A DNA stretch of 64,000 nt, from contig CAYYPL010000003.1 in assembly GCA_964473555.1 (NCBI GenBank), positions 124,001 to 188,000 on the forward strand, given 5' to 3'. Shown one piece after another: positions 17,812 through 26,623 of the stretch (positions within the stretch are counted from its first letter, which is position 1; each line of letters opens with the position of its first letter). Source of the DNA: UBA11400 sp964473555. Lineage in GTDB: Bacteria; Bacteroidota; Rhodothermia; Balneolales; HLUCCA01. The position numbers and the translations under genes were made by a program. The notes beneath the pieces are model-generated. The model was not told where the DNA came from. It was given only the letters and a program-made list of their open reading frames with translations, and searched no databases.

Positions 17812-18648
17812 CACCATGATCGCTGCCAATTCGGAGGTTGAGATATCCAGATAGTTGGTCAGTTCTATACTTCCGGAGATAAATATCAAATCTTTGGCAG
17901 GCAGGACCGGGATTCGGCTGACGACCATTTGCACAGACAAAATCACAAACAGTTCCCAGACAGATATATCCGTTATCGCCAAGTACCATTGCAGGATCTG
18001 TACCGCACTGATAGTCAAGATCCTGACTGAATGCACTCCGGTAAGATACCAGGTATCTCGTATGTTCAACGAATACACATTGGATCGAGCCATTACAACC
18101 ACCACGGCTACCAGTAAAAGGATATAACCCAAAACGTACCCAAGAATGAGCAGATAATCCCGCACTTCTTCAGCGGTATAGTACATCACCAAAAGAACCA
18201 GTAGTAGCGCCGAAATCAGTACAATTGATGCAACACTGGAAACAATGTTGTTGTCCTTAACGATATCAAATACACGCCTTCTCGACTGTTCCGGTTCTTT
18301 TTGGGTCAACCACAAATAAAAATCAAACTCTCCGACATAGCTCATCAGATTTTTATTGAAAATCCGCTTTTTGATGAGCATTGGAATGCTCTCAGCAGCC
18401 TTGAACCTAAAAAACCTTTCGTATGCAACGTGTTCCGATACAGGAAGTATGAAGAACAATGCCACAGAAAGCACATAAACCAACGGATTCTTCGGTACAG
18501 ACCTGATGATATCTTCGAAACCGATTTCATAGAGTTGGTAGACCAGGATCCCAAGTATCATCGTGTAAATCACATATCGAAACGGACCTTTAAATACTTT
18601 AGTGGCGTTATCCACAAAAGTCCGCATCTTGTCCCGAAATATAGACAT
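17725..18648 (-). CDS. Multi-pass membrane protein of unknown function, in a glycan-modification cluster
   Basis: 307 residues with about seven hydrophobic segments (near residues 22-42, 52-72, 135-158, 165-188, 205-225, 230-255 and a weak C-terminal one). Charged stretches such as KKRIFNKNLMSYVGEFDFYL and KEPEQSRRRVFDIVKDNN lie between helices 2 and 3. It abuts the upstream glycosyltransferase gene with no spacer (TAG then ATG), so it is translated in the same operon. The topology and an LPAKDLIF-type motif recall flippase-like or LPG-synthase-TM families, but I do not recognise it firmly. Confidence 0.7.
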   Translation of the reverse strand: MSIFRDKMRTFVDNATKVFKGPFRYVIYTMILGILVYQLYEIGFEDIIRSVPKNPLVYVLSVALFFILPVSEHVAYERFFRFKAAESIPMLIKKRIFNKNLMSYVGEFDFYLWLTQKEPEQSRRRVFDIVKDNNIVSSVASIVLISALLLVLLVMYYTAEEVRDYLLILGYVLGYILLLVAVVVVMARSNVYSLNIRDTWYLTGVHSVRILTISAVQILQWYLAITDISVWELFVILSVQMVVSRIPVLPAKDLIFISGSIELTNYLDISTSELAAIMVLNSLIDKVISGGSFYFITKVEKKTIDGV

Positions 18649-19716
18649 CTAATCTGGTCTGATTCTGTTCAAAAGTTCCTGAATCGCAGGTTCAGTAGAA
18701 TGTTTGTGCCAGTTTTTGGTTGCGTACTCTCTGGCAGCTTTTCCCATCTTCTGAAGTCGCTCAGTCTGAATGTGCAAGTTACGAAGTTCCTCTCTATAGT
18801 TCATTCTACCGAATAAAATTCCAAATTCCGGGCGTACAACGTCTTTGGAGATACTGATGTTGAAGGCAGCAACGGGGAGTCCGGTAGATACAGCTTCAGA
18901 AATTGCTCGCGGGAAAAAGTCTCTGATACTAGGATAAAACAACATTTTTGCCCGTTTCAGATATGCGGGAACCTCGTTATTGGGAATATGTCCGAGCCAG
19001 TCAATTTTTGGATATTTCACCCGAAATTCATCCAGTAAAGGTCCTCCACCAATAACAGCAATTTTATACTCGTCGGCGAGACTGATCAACGAGGAATAAT
19101 TTTTGTAATAGGGAATGAGACGCCCAATCGTTATCAGGTCGTACGTCTTTACTTCAGGATCGGGAACTACAAACAGATTGGTATCTACCGATTTGGGTAA
19201 TCTAACAAGCTTATCTGGTAAAACACCGGGAAATATTCCCCACTTTCTGGAGGTGAGATGTTCAAATTGCCGGTCAGATTCATAAAAGATAACTGTCGCA
19301 TCTTTGTGATATCGAGACTCGCACTTACCTCCAATGATGAAGGAGAATGTTGTTCTGGTGGGACGTAGATATTTTCTAATCAGCCGAACTCCAATACCCC
19401 CATCAACGCCTTTTATGATGTAATGGTCGGCAGGATGCTCCTTGGCTTGAGTTACCAGATCATCACTGAAATGAAATTTTGTGCGTTTCCCTTTAGAGGT
19501 ACTTTTGAATAAACGGATCGTAATCGCAGATCCTTCCATTTCATAGATCAAATCCCTACGGGTAGCTCCGACGGCCCAAAGTTCAACCTCTACCCCGGCC
19601 TTCGCCATCAACGCTGGCATCCATTTGTCTCTGTTTTCCAATCTCAACCAGGCTTCATCAGACAAATTATCATGATATATGGGATAGGATTGAACAAAGA
19701 TTATTTTCATGCTCAA
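18649..19716 (-). CDS. GT4-type glycosyltransferase
   Basis: 355 residues in two Rossmann-like halves (GT-B fold). The C-terminal half has LITIGRLIPYYKNYSSLI near residue 195, the nucleotide-sugar-binding start of GT4 enzymes, then WLGHIPNNEVPAYLKRA and FYPSIRDFFPRAISEAVSTGLPV, where the E-x7-E-like segment contacts the donor. It overlaps the GT2 gene upstream by four bases and touches the membrane-protein gene downstream. It probably adds a hexose to an LPS, capsule or exopolysaccharide intermediate. A second Met two residues in (MKIIFVQ) may be the real start. Confidence 0.88.
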   Translation of the reverse strand: MSMKIIFVQSYPIYHDNLSDEAWLRLENRDKWMPALMAKAGVEVELWAVGATRRDLIYEMEGSAITIRLFKSTSKGKRTKFHFSDDLVTQAKEHPADHYIIKGVDGGIGVRLIRKYLRPTRTTFSFIIGGKCESRYHKDATVIFYESDRQFEHLTSRKWGIFPGVLPDKLVRLPKSVDTNLFVVPDPEVKTYDLITIGRLIPYYKNYSSLISLADEYKIAVIGGGPLLDEFRVKYPKIDWLGHIPNNEVPAYLKRAKMLFYPSIRDFFPRAISEAVSTGLPVAAFNISISKDVVRPEFGILFGRMNYREELRNLHIQTERLQKMGKAAREYATKNWHKHSTEPAIQELLNRIRPD

Positions 19717-20540
19717 TAGGTCAGCAGATTCAATTTACGAGAGTCGTCCAGATACATCTGCATGGCCTTTGCAGAATCTGCACGTAGCCTGAATTTGGGA
19801 TTCATACGAAGGTCTTTGATGATATATTTGAACCAAAAATACATCATGAGGTCTTTGAAAGAGTTTCTTGACCGCCGATTGAAATGATTCTCTCCCCAGG
19901 TGTTATTTCCGTGGTAACAACGAATAAATAGGTGACTGTATGTCTCCGGAAGTTTTTTCCACTTCAGCTGCATCCATTCTTTTTGGTACATCGTGTCTTC
20001 ACCTTTGATACTGTTTGGATACCGAATCGTGCGAGAATTAATATGCATAATCGTTCCCGGGACTCCATCAGGCAGACCACCAATAAATGGTAACTGTGTA
20101 TGTTCTTTGGTATCGATATGCATCAATGTGGAAGACAACCAGCAAGCATCGAACCCTTGTTGAAGACATTCAGCCTGGATAGCTATACGGTCGGGATGAT
20201 ACCAATCATCGTCGTCCCATTGTGCCAGATAATCACCCATAGCTCGATCCAGGAGCATGTTTCGAAGCCCACCCAAATATAATCCGACCTGCTTTTCTAT
20301 GCGATAATAATGGACATCGTCTGCTGGAATTTCATTAAAAATATCAGAATAATCCTCATTTCCATCATCCAGAACTACCAATTCTTTATTCGGATACGTT
20401 TGTTCCAGAAAACATTTTACCGCTCTGCGGGCAATATGTTTTCTGTTTCCGGTAACCATAAGGCAACTCACGCGTGGTAAGTTGTTTTGTTCAGATTTGA
20501 TTTCCGAAGTATTCATATGGGGTAGTATACCACTATTCAT
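19713..20540 (-). CDS. GT2 family glycosyltransferase
   Basis: About 275 residues, GT-A fold. VSCLMVTGNRKHIARRAV begins the nucleotide-binding domain, ELVVLDDGNEDYSD follows, and LAQWDDDDWYHPDRI holds the DxD metal/UDP-sugar motif. The C-terminal region is basic. Three starts are possible: GTG at 20558, ATG at 20540 (used here) and ATG at 20516; none has a clear ribosome binding site, as is usual in Bacteroidota. It is first in the three-gene leftward operon with the GT4 enzyme and the membrane protein. Donor and acceptor are unknown. Confidence 0.87.
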   Translation of the reverse strand: MNSGILPHMNTSEIKSEQNNLPRVSCLMVTGNRKHIARRAVKCFLEQTYPNKELVVLDDGNEDYSDIFNEIPADDVHYYRIEKQVGLYLGGLRNMLLDRAMGDYLAQWDDDDWYHPDRIAIQAECLQQGFDACWLSSTLMHIDTKEHTQLPFIGGLPDGVPGTIMHINSRTIRYPNSIKGEDTMYQKEWMQLKWKKLPETYSHLFIRCYHGNNTWGENHFNRRSRNSFKDLMMYFWFKYIIKDLRMNPKFRLRADSAKAMQMYLDDSRKLNLLTY

Positions 20541-20641
20541 GATGTAAGAAAACTGCACTCAATCGATTTTGGGCCTTATCTACTTTTACTTTCCACTACT
20601 CCCATTTGTCCCCGAAAAAGGTAAAATTTTGATTTGGATAT

Positions 20642-20694
20642 AAAAAAAGCAAGCCAATGAAATCAATAACTTTTTGAATTTCAATGACTTGCTT
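20642..20694 (-). terminator. Intrinsic terminator downstream of tRNA-Arg
   Basis: On the minus strand an arm beginning AAGCAAGTCATTGAAAT pairs with GATTTCATTGGCTTGCTT, about 17 pairs with one mismatch and one G-U, and is followed by a run of seven T. It lies directly after the tRNA-Arg gene. Confidence 0.85.
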
Positions 20695-20700
20695 CACTTG

Positions 20701-20774
20701 TACGCCCATAGGGACTCGAACCCCAAACCTTTTGATCCGAAGTCAAACGCTCTATCCAATTGAGCTATGGGCGC
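20701..20774 (-). tRNA. tRNA-Arg(TCG)
   Basis: The 74-base minus-strand sequence folds as a cloverleaf: acceptor GCGCCCA with TGGGCGT (one G-U), D arm GCTC/GAGC, anticodon stem TTTGA/TCAAA with loop CTTCGGA (anticodon TCG, reading CGA), and T arm TGGGG-TTCGAGT-CCCTA. The discriminator is A and the CCA end is not encoded. Confidence 0.95.
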
Positions 20775-20900
20775 ACTTGGATTCGGCCACACATTTCTGT
20801 GTAGGCTGTAAATATCGGAAAAAATCTGAGTAATAGCACTAGAACACATTCATAATTTTAGGATTCTTCCAACATGCAGCAGTTGAACATCCAATTTCAC

Positions 20901-22805
20901 TTAAAAAATTAATCGATTCAGGAATCCACCTTCTTTGTATAATGTGGTCTTTACGGCGTATGTCCAGACGCTATTTTTTGCCACAATTTGTACGGATTCT
21001 CTGGCTCGTGTAACAGCGGTGTAGAGTAACTCCCGGGATAATACCGGCGACTCGTAATCTGGTAATACCAATAATACATCTTTGTATTCGGACCCTTGCG
21101 ATTTATGAACAGTCAGTGCCCAGGCTGACTCAATACCTCCCAACTGCGACGTTTTGAACAAACGTATTGCATCCGTTTTGTCATCAGTTCCGAAATACAC
21201 CCAACAATCGGTCCCCACTTGCACTGTAATGCCCACATCGCCGTTAAAAACTCCAAGGTCATAATCATTTTCAGTAGCAATGACAGGCCGTCCTGCGTAC
21301 CATTCAACGGTTGATGATTGAGCTAACCTTTGGTCGATCGATTTGTTGAGTTTGACCGATCCAAACTTTCCTGTTCGGTGAGCAGTCAAAACCTGAAATC
21401 CTCCTACGATATCCAAAGCCTGCTGAACATGGTGTTTCAATTGCTCACTGGATCCCTCACTGATATCAAACTTTGTATGACGAAGAACAGCTTCATACTT
21501 CACTTCGATCGTGTCCATAATGTGGTCCATAAAATCGGAAGTTACAAGATGAATAGCATCTGTATCAGTATGCAGCACATTCCAACTGAGGTGATCATCT
21601 CCGTTGTTAATCGATTCAGCAAGCAATCCGAGTCCCGACTCCGGCTTGAAACGCCAGGAATGAGTTAGTTTGGTGATAACAGATCTCAGACCTGGACTCC
21701 GTCCACCAACGCCAGCTCGAATCAAATCTCCAAAAACTGATCCTGCTTCAACACTGGCTAGCTGATCCTTGTCTCCAAGCAGTACGATTCTGCATCCGGC
21801 TGAAATCGATCGCATCAGTCTCGAAAACATCACTAAATCAATCATGGATGCCTCATCTACCAGGATCAGATCAGCTTGAATGGGATTCCCTTCGTGATAT
21901 CTGAACGTTCCAGTCAACGGATTCCAACCAAGAAGTCTGTGAATCGTCGAGGATTGCTGTGGAATGACTGAACTGAGATGAGTGAATCGATCATCGGTCT
22001 CAACAGCATGCTTGATGGATTCAATCATTCTGGATGCTGCTTTCCCGGTCGGGGCACATAAGACGATATCCAGTTCAGGGTGATAATTCATTAACGATGC
22101 CAGGAAACCTACAATAGTACGGGTTTTCCCTGTTCCCGGTCCACCGGTTATGATACTAAATGGATAGGTATTCGCATTCATCGCTGCCTGAATCTGACCG
22201 GATGTTCTACCCGATTCATCATAAAACATCTCATTGATTTTTGAAAAGAATAATGTGTCAGAAACCAATGGACGTTCCACCAGTCTGGAACCAATAGCCC
22301 TTAAAATATACCACTCCGATACCCATTGTCGGCGAAAATAAATCCAATTTCCATGTAAGATGAGCGGTGCATCAACACGGGACAACTCCAAACTCTCGTG
22401 TTCACCCTCAACGATGTAAACTAAACCTGATTTCAGGACGTGATCCATGTTAAGGGCCTTTTTATCCGGAACCTCCCGGTCGGTGACCGCTTCTGTATCT
22501 GGTAAGCGTGGAACACTCAAATGCGATATGTTGCTATTGTCAGGTACCGTTGGCTCCCGAAGTCCGGGAAACAGGCTTTCAAGTAATTCGGGTAGCGTCT
22601 TGCCCTCTATTTCATGCATTGATAAGGAAACTTGATTCGCTCTAAGAGCAACACCTATCAAAAGCACCAAATCGAAGATCATCTCAGGTTCAACCTTCGA
22701 TTTAGAACCAAGATACCTGGCAGTGTACACATCTACAGGATGAACCACAGACGGATACCTGTTGAGAAAATAGTCGCCACGTGATCGTAATGTCTGGCGT
22801 ATCAT
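20901..22805 (-). CDS. recD: Exodeoxyribonuclease V subunit alpha RecD
   Basis: 634-residue SF1B helicase. Motifs in order: Walker A ITGGPGTGKTRT near residue 215, CAPTGKAASRM, LVDEASMIDLVMF (Walker B), LLGDKDQLASVEAGSVFGDL, and near the C-terminus VHKSQGSEYKDVLL and LLYTAVTRARES. RecD is the fast 5'-3' motor of RecBCD in double-strand-break repair. Its start overlaps the recB stop by four bases, and it is last in the recC-recB-recD operon. The N-terminal domain before the helicase core is about 200 residues, as usual. All core motifs are intact. Confidence 0.95.
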   Translation of the reverse strand: MIRQTLRSRGDYFLNRYPSVVHPVDVYTARYLGSKSKVEPEMIFDLVLLIGVALRANQVSLSMHEIEGKTLPELLESLFPGLREPTVPDNSNISHLSVPRLPDTEAVTDREVPDKKALNMDHVLKSGLVYIVEGEHESLELSRVDAPLILHGNWIYFRRQWVSEWYILRAIGSRLVERPLVSDTLFFSKINEMFYDESGRTSGQIQAAMNANTYPFSIITGGPGTGKTRTIVGFLASLMNYHPELDIVLCAPTGKAASRMIESIKHAVETDDRFTHLSSVIPQQSSTIHRLLGWNPLTGTFRYHEGNPIQADLILVDEASMIDLVMFSRLMRSISAGCRIVLLGDKDQLASVEAGSVFGDLIRAGVGGRSPGLRSVITKLTHSWRFKPESGLGLLAESINNGDDHLSWNVLHTDTDAIHLVTSDFMDHIMDTIEVKYEAVLRHTKFDISEGSSEQLKHHVQQALDIVGGFQVLTAHRTGKFGSVKLNKSIDQRLAQSSTVEWYAGRPVIATENDYDLGVFNGDVGITVQVGTDCWVYFGTDDKTDAIRLFKTSQLGGIESAWALTVHKSQGSEYKDVLLVLPDYESPVLSRELLYTAVTRARESVQIVAKNSVWTYAVKTTLYKEGGFLNRLIF

Positions 22806-25800
22806 GATGCCCCCGATTTAGTGTCAGATTTGATCGTTCCATTTATATTTGCTTCGACAAATATTGCTGGAGTAACCGACAGATCACCGATAAATGGGGC
22901 TATCATCTCCCAACTTGGTTTATCAAAAAAGACACCGTTTGCGTCGATTGAATGTAGTCCACGCCAATACAAATAAAATACACCACCAAAATGCGTTTCA
23001 TAAGAGAATCCCTGTATCTGCTTAGACAAATATTTAACGAGCGCAGCCGTATATAAATGATATTGCATGATATATCCGTTTGTACGAATATCTAATTCTA
23101 TTTCAGAGTGAGCATAACTGTTTAACGAATCCCCTAAATGGTTGGACTTATAATCCAGAATGAAATACTTCCCGTTCGATTCAAAAACAAGATCGACCAA
23201 TCCGGTAAGCAGATTGACCGTATCGCATTTTTTTATATCTGCTAATCCAGATATATTTCCATCGTTGGGAAATCCATCAAACAGTTCATCAATCAGTGAG
23301 TGCAGTTCAGATACTGAATAAGGATACAGAAATTCCATTTCACGCAGGGTCTGAGACCGTCGAAGTCCAGATAATTTTAGATGAGACATGTGTGGATTCA
23401 GACTACTGAATTTAGGATGTTTTCCAATCGGACTTTCCACGGTATTGCGGATCAGTCTGGCTACCGTTTCAACATCCGATATATCCCTATATCCATACTT
23501 CAAACCGGTCTCTTCTACAATTCGATTCCAGTTTGACGGATCATCAAAGTCTACTGTTTCCAGTAGCTCGTGCCAGAAGTTTCCCGTATGGGCTCCCTTT
23601 GGGAATTTCAAAATGGCTTTTTGTTCAGCGCTAACGTTTGATATCCCAGGAGCCATCTCGAATTTCTCCAATGGGTCGTCAGGGAGTTCGGCATGTTCGT
23701 CACGTTGCACAGCATCAAACGTGGAATCTTGTCCATATTTGCGCTGTAGGCTTGAATAACTCGATACCATCCGACCCGGAAACAATCTATGCTCGTTCAC
23801 TAGCTGAAATTCACGGAAGCTTATCGATTCCTCTTGTGATTTTTTGACGTAATAGATTGTTTTTTCCTGACCCGAACATCTTTCATAGTGTATACTGTTT
23901 GCATGTTCCTTGGCCAACTCTATAAGTAGGTGCTCCGCCAGTGTATTATGATTCAAGCCTTCCGGTATGTCAATATGAGGAGTTTTGGATGCTACAAGTG
24001 ACAGACCAAGTTCATGTGTACTCGTTCCATCTTTTTGTAATCTGCTCGCAAGTGCGCTGTACAACGGAGAAGTTTGAAAATCCTTAGCGGATGAAAAAGG
24101 CACATAACACCGTTGCTCAGCACGGGTCAACGTGACATACAGTAACCTGATTCTATCCTGTAATGACTCTATTCGTGATTGTTTTTTTCCCTCTTCAGAA
24201 TGTACGTGATTATCCGGATCATAGATCCGCTCATATTTTGCAGACTCCGGATCGAGGGCATAAAATAACTCCGATTTCTTCCCCCAGGCTTGACTCCAAA
24301 GAAACGGGGCATACACAATAGGAAACTGCAATCCTTTACTGCTGTGCATCGTCATGATGTGTACACGTGCATCATCACTTTCAAGGCGCATACTTCGTTC
24401 GTCGGACTTCACTGCATTCGCATCGTTTCTCTGGCCCAGTAACCAGGACGCGAGTCCAGCCAGACTTCTACGCTGAGATTCCTCTTCACGGTGAAGCAAT
24501 TCACCTAAATGTCGCAGATTAGTGAGACTTCGTTCACCACCAGCCCGTTTAACCAGGTTCTTCTCGATGTCCAGGTGATCGTACACATAGCGTAACCCAG
24601 CTAAAATACCCTTTTGCGAAATAATCCGTTCCCCAATCCGGAATGTATCAACAAACCTGGACCACTCAAATTCATCCTTTTCAGCTACAAGAATCTGGTC
24701 ATTGGTCAGCCCCAAAAGAGGCGAAGTGAGCAACGCACGCATTTTCCTGACTCTGCGCGGATCCAGGATCACATCCAGTAACAGGTTCAGATACCCAGCT
24801 TCTTCACTTGCAAAAACAGAAGCATCACCCGATTCAACGGCTGGGATTCCGGCTTCAGAGAGCAATCGTTTGATTTGTCGGGACTGATAATGAGCCGATA
24901 CCAGAATAGCAATATCTCCGGGATGAATAGGTCTCGGGCTACCGGATGATGGATCCAGAATCGTAGTTTCGTTTACTTCACCAGACAATAGCCTGGAAAT
25001 AGAGGATACAACCCATTTCATTACAGCCTGTTCACGTGGAACTTTATTATCATTCCTGGCTTCAATGTCGACAAACCTGAGTGGGACTTCGGATTCGTGA
25101 GGTACAGAAAGACTCGAAGTCTGTTTTTTAGCCGAAGATAGATGATAGGTCAATTCATCGTCCAAAAAGCTGTTTTTACCCGAAAATACCGCATTAATCC
25201 CATCAACGAGTGCTTGTGTACTCCTAAAATTGCGCGACAGCGTATATGTGGTCTTTGCATCCTTTCGTGCTTTGAAATACGTTTTAAGATCCGCGCCCCG
25301 AAAGAGATAAATAGACTGTTTTGGATCCCCAATCATGTACAAAAGCAGATTTTCCTGATTAACGTCCACATATATCCGCCTGAATATCGAGTACTGGGTC
25401 TGATCAGTGTCCTGAAATTCGTCAATCAGCGCTACCGGATACTTGACGCGAAGCGCTTCTGCTAGAACCTTCGCATTCTCTCCATTTTGAGATGGGTCGA
25501 GTGCTCGCTCGGTAAAGGCGAGTAAATCATCGAATACGAGGATCTGCTGCTGTTGTCGCTTCTGCAGATACGAACGTTTCATCTGCTCACAGGAGTCACG
25601 TAGAATCAGATTTTCGAGCACAGGTTTTGCATGAAACAGGAAGTCGATCAGCTCAAAAAAAACATGATCTGGACGTGGAGCTGAATTATCATTATGTAGT
25701 ACTGCTTGAGCATGAAATTCACTTGTGTATTTCAGGATATGGGTTTCATTGACCTTTACAAATGGAGTACTCAAAAACAAATTCAACGTTTTTTCCCATT

Positions 25801-26623
25801 CAGTTCCACTTCTGGAATAATCGTATTGCCATTGTATATATTTGACATCATACCATTGTCGTCGGATTTCATCCTTTTGATTCTCCCATGTATGGATAGC
25901 TTCCTTCAAAGCATCGATATACTCGTATGTCCACTGCGAAGGATGCACCGCGCTCCATCTCGATTTTACACTCGCCTTCGCATGGGCAAGCAAGGATACC
26001 GGATCCAAATCCAGTTTGAGTCCGGAATTAGCGGAATAGGTGTTAAATGAGTTCTCCAGTTGCGACAGACTGACTTTTCCGGACAGAATGGCCGCCAGAT
26101 TGGACTCCGAATCCTGGCTAAACCGATGGTTCAACGACCGCCACTCATCCTTGATTACCTCCTGCTGAATCATCCGGGTATCAGGCATAATTTGTAGCTC
26201 AGACTCAAGTCCGGACTCAAACCTGAAATCGGTGAGCACTTGCTTACAAAAGGAGTGGATGGTGTAAATGGATGCTTCATCGAATGTGCTCTTACAGTAT
26301 TCCAGATGCTCTAATACAGCGGGGTTCAAACGGTATTTGGCACTTAAATCGTTAAGAAAATGATCCTCACCTTCGTACTCAGACGCAGTAAGTACTTCAA
26401 ATACCTCGTTGATTCGCTTGAGAATACGCTCCCTCAGTTCCTGTGCTGCCGCATCCGTAAATGTTACCACCAACACCTGGCTGGGCTCCAACCTTTTATC
26501 AATCAACAAACGAACCACCAAAGCTTCAATATTCCAGGTTTTTCCGGTTCCGGCATTGGCCTCGACCAGATGAACGCCACTCAGTGGTGCAGTTAGGACA
26601 TCAAATTCATTGACTATACTCAT
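22802..26623 (-). CDS. recB: Exodeoxyribonuclease V subunit beta RecB
   Basis: 1273 residues, full length for RecB. UvrD-type helicase motifs: VEANAGTGKTWNIEAL (residues about 20-35), ALIDEFQDTDQTQY, GDPKQSIYLFRGAD, SRNFRSTQALV, MTMHSSKGLQFPIVYAP and LLYVTLTRAEQRCYV. The C-terminal nuclease domain has GLVDLVFES and ILDYKSNHLGD (Asp about 1157, Lys about 1159), the RecB nuclease active site. RecB is the 3'-5' helicase and only nuclease of RecBCD. It overlaps recC and recD by four bases each, implying coupled translation and balanced subunit amounts. Confidence 0.96.
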   Translation of the reverse strand: MSIVNEFDVLTAPLSGVHLVEANAGTGKTWNIEALVVRLLIDKRLEPSQVLVVTFTDAAAQELRERILKRINEVFEVLTASEYEGEDHFLNDLSAKYRLNPAVLEHLEYCKSTFDEASIYTIHSFCKQVLTDFRFESGLESELQIMPDTRMIQQEVIKDEWRSLNHRFSQDSESNLAAILSGKVSLSQLENSFNTYSANSGLKLDLDPVSLLAHAKASVKSRWSAVHPSQWTYEYIDALKEAIHTWENQKDEIRRQWYDVKYIQWQYDYSRSGTEWEKTLNLFLSTPFVKVNETHILKYTSEFHAQAVLHNDNSAPRPDHVFFELIDFLFHAKPVLENLILRDSCEQMKRSYLQKRQQQQILVFDDLLAFTERALDPSQNGENAKVLAEALRVKYPVALIDEFQDTDQTQYSIFRRIYVDVNQENLLLYMIGDPKQSIYLFRGADLKTYFKARKDAKTTYTLSRNFRSTQALVDGINAVFSGKNSFLDDELTYHLSSAKKQTSSLSVPHESEVPLRFVDIEARNDNKVPREQAVMKWVVSSISRLLSGEVNETTILDPSSGSPRPIHPGDIAILVSAHYQSRQIKRLLSEAGIPAVESGDASVFASEEAGYLNLLLDVILDPRRVRKMRALLTSPLLGLTNDQILVAEKDEFEWSRFVDTFRIGERIISQKGILAGLRYVYDHLDIEKNLVKRAGGERSLTNLRHLGELLHREEESQRRSLAGLASWLLGQRNDANAVKSDERSMRLESDDARVHIMTMHSSKGLQFPIVYAPFLWSQAWGKKSELFYALDPESAKYERIYDPDNHVHSEEGKKQSRIESLQDRIRLLYVTLTRAEQRCYVPFSSAKDFQTSPLYSALASRLQKDGTSTHELGLSLVASKTPHIDIPEGLNHNTLAEHLLIELAKEHANSIHYERCSGQEKTIYYVKKSQEESISFREFQLVNEHRLFPGRMVSSYSSLQRKYGQDSTFDAVQRDEHAELPDDPLEKFEMAPGISNVSAEQKAILKFPKGAHTGNFWHELLETVDFDDPSNWNRIVEETGLKYGYRDISDVETVARLIRNTVESPIGKHPKFSSLNPHMSHLKLSGLRRSQTLREMEFLYPYSVSELHSLIDELFDGFPNDGNISGLADIKKCDTVNLLTGLVDLVFESNGKYFILDYKSNHLGDSLNSYAHSEIELDIRTNGYIMQYHLYTAALVKYLSKQIQGFSYETHFGGVFYLYWRGLHSIDANGVFFDKPSWEMIAPFIGDLSVTPAIFVEANINGTIKSDTKSGAS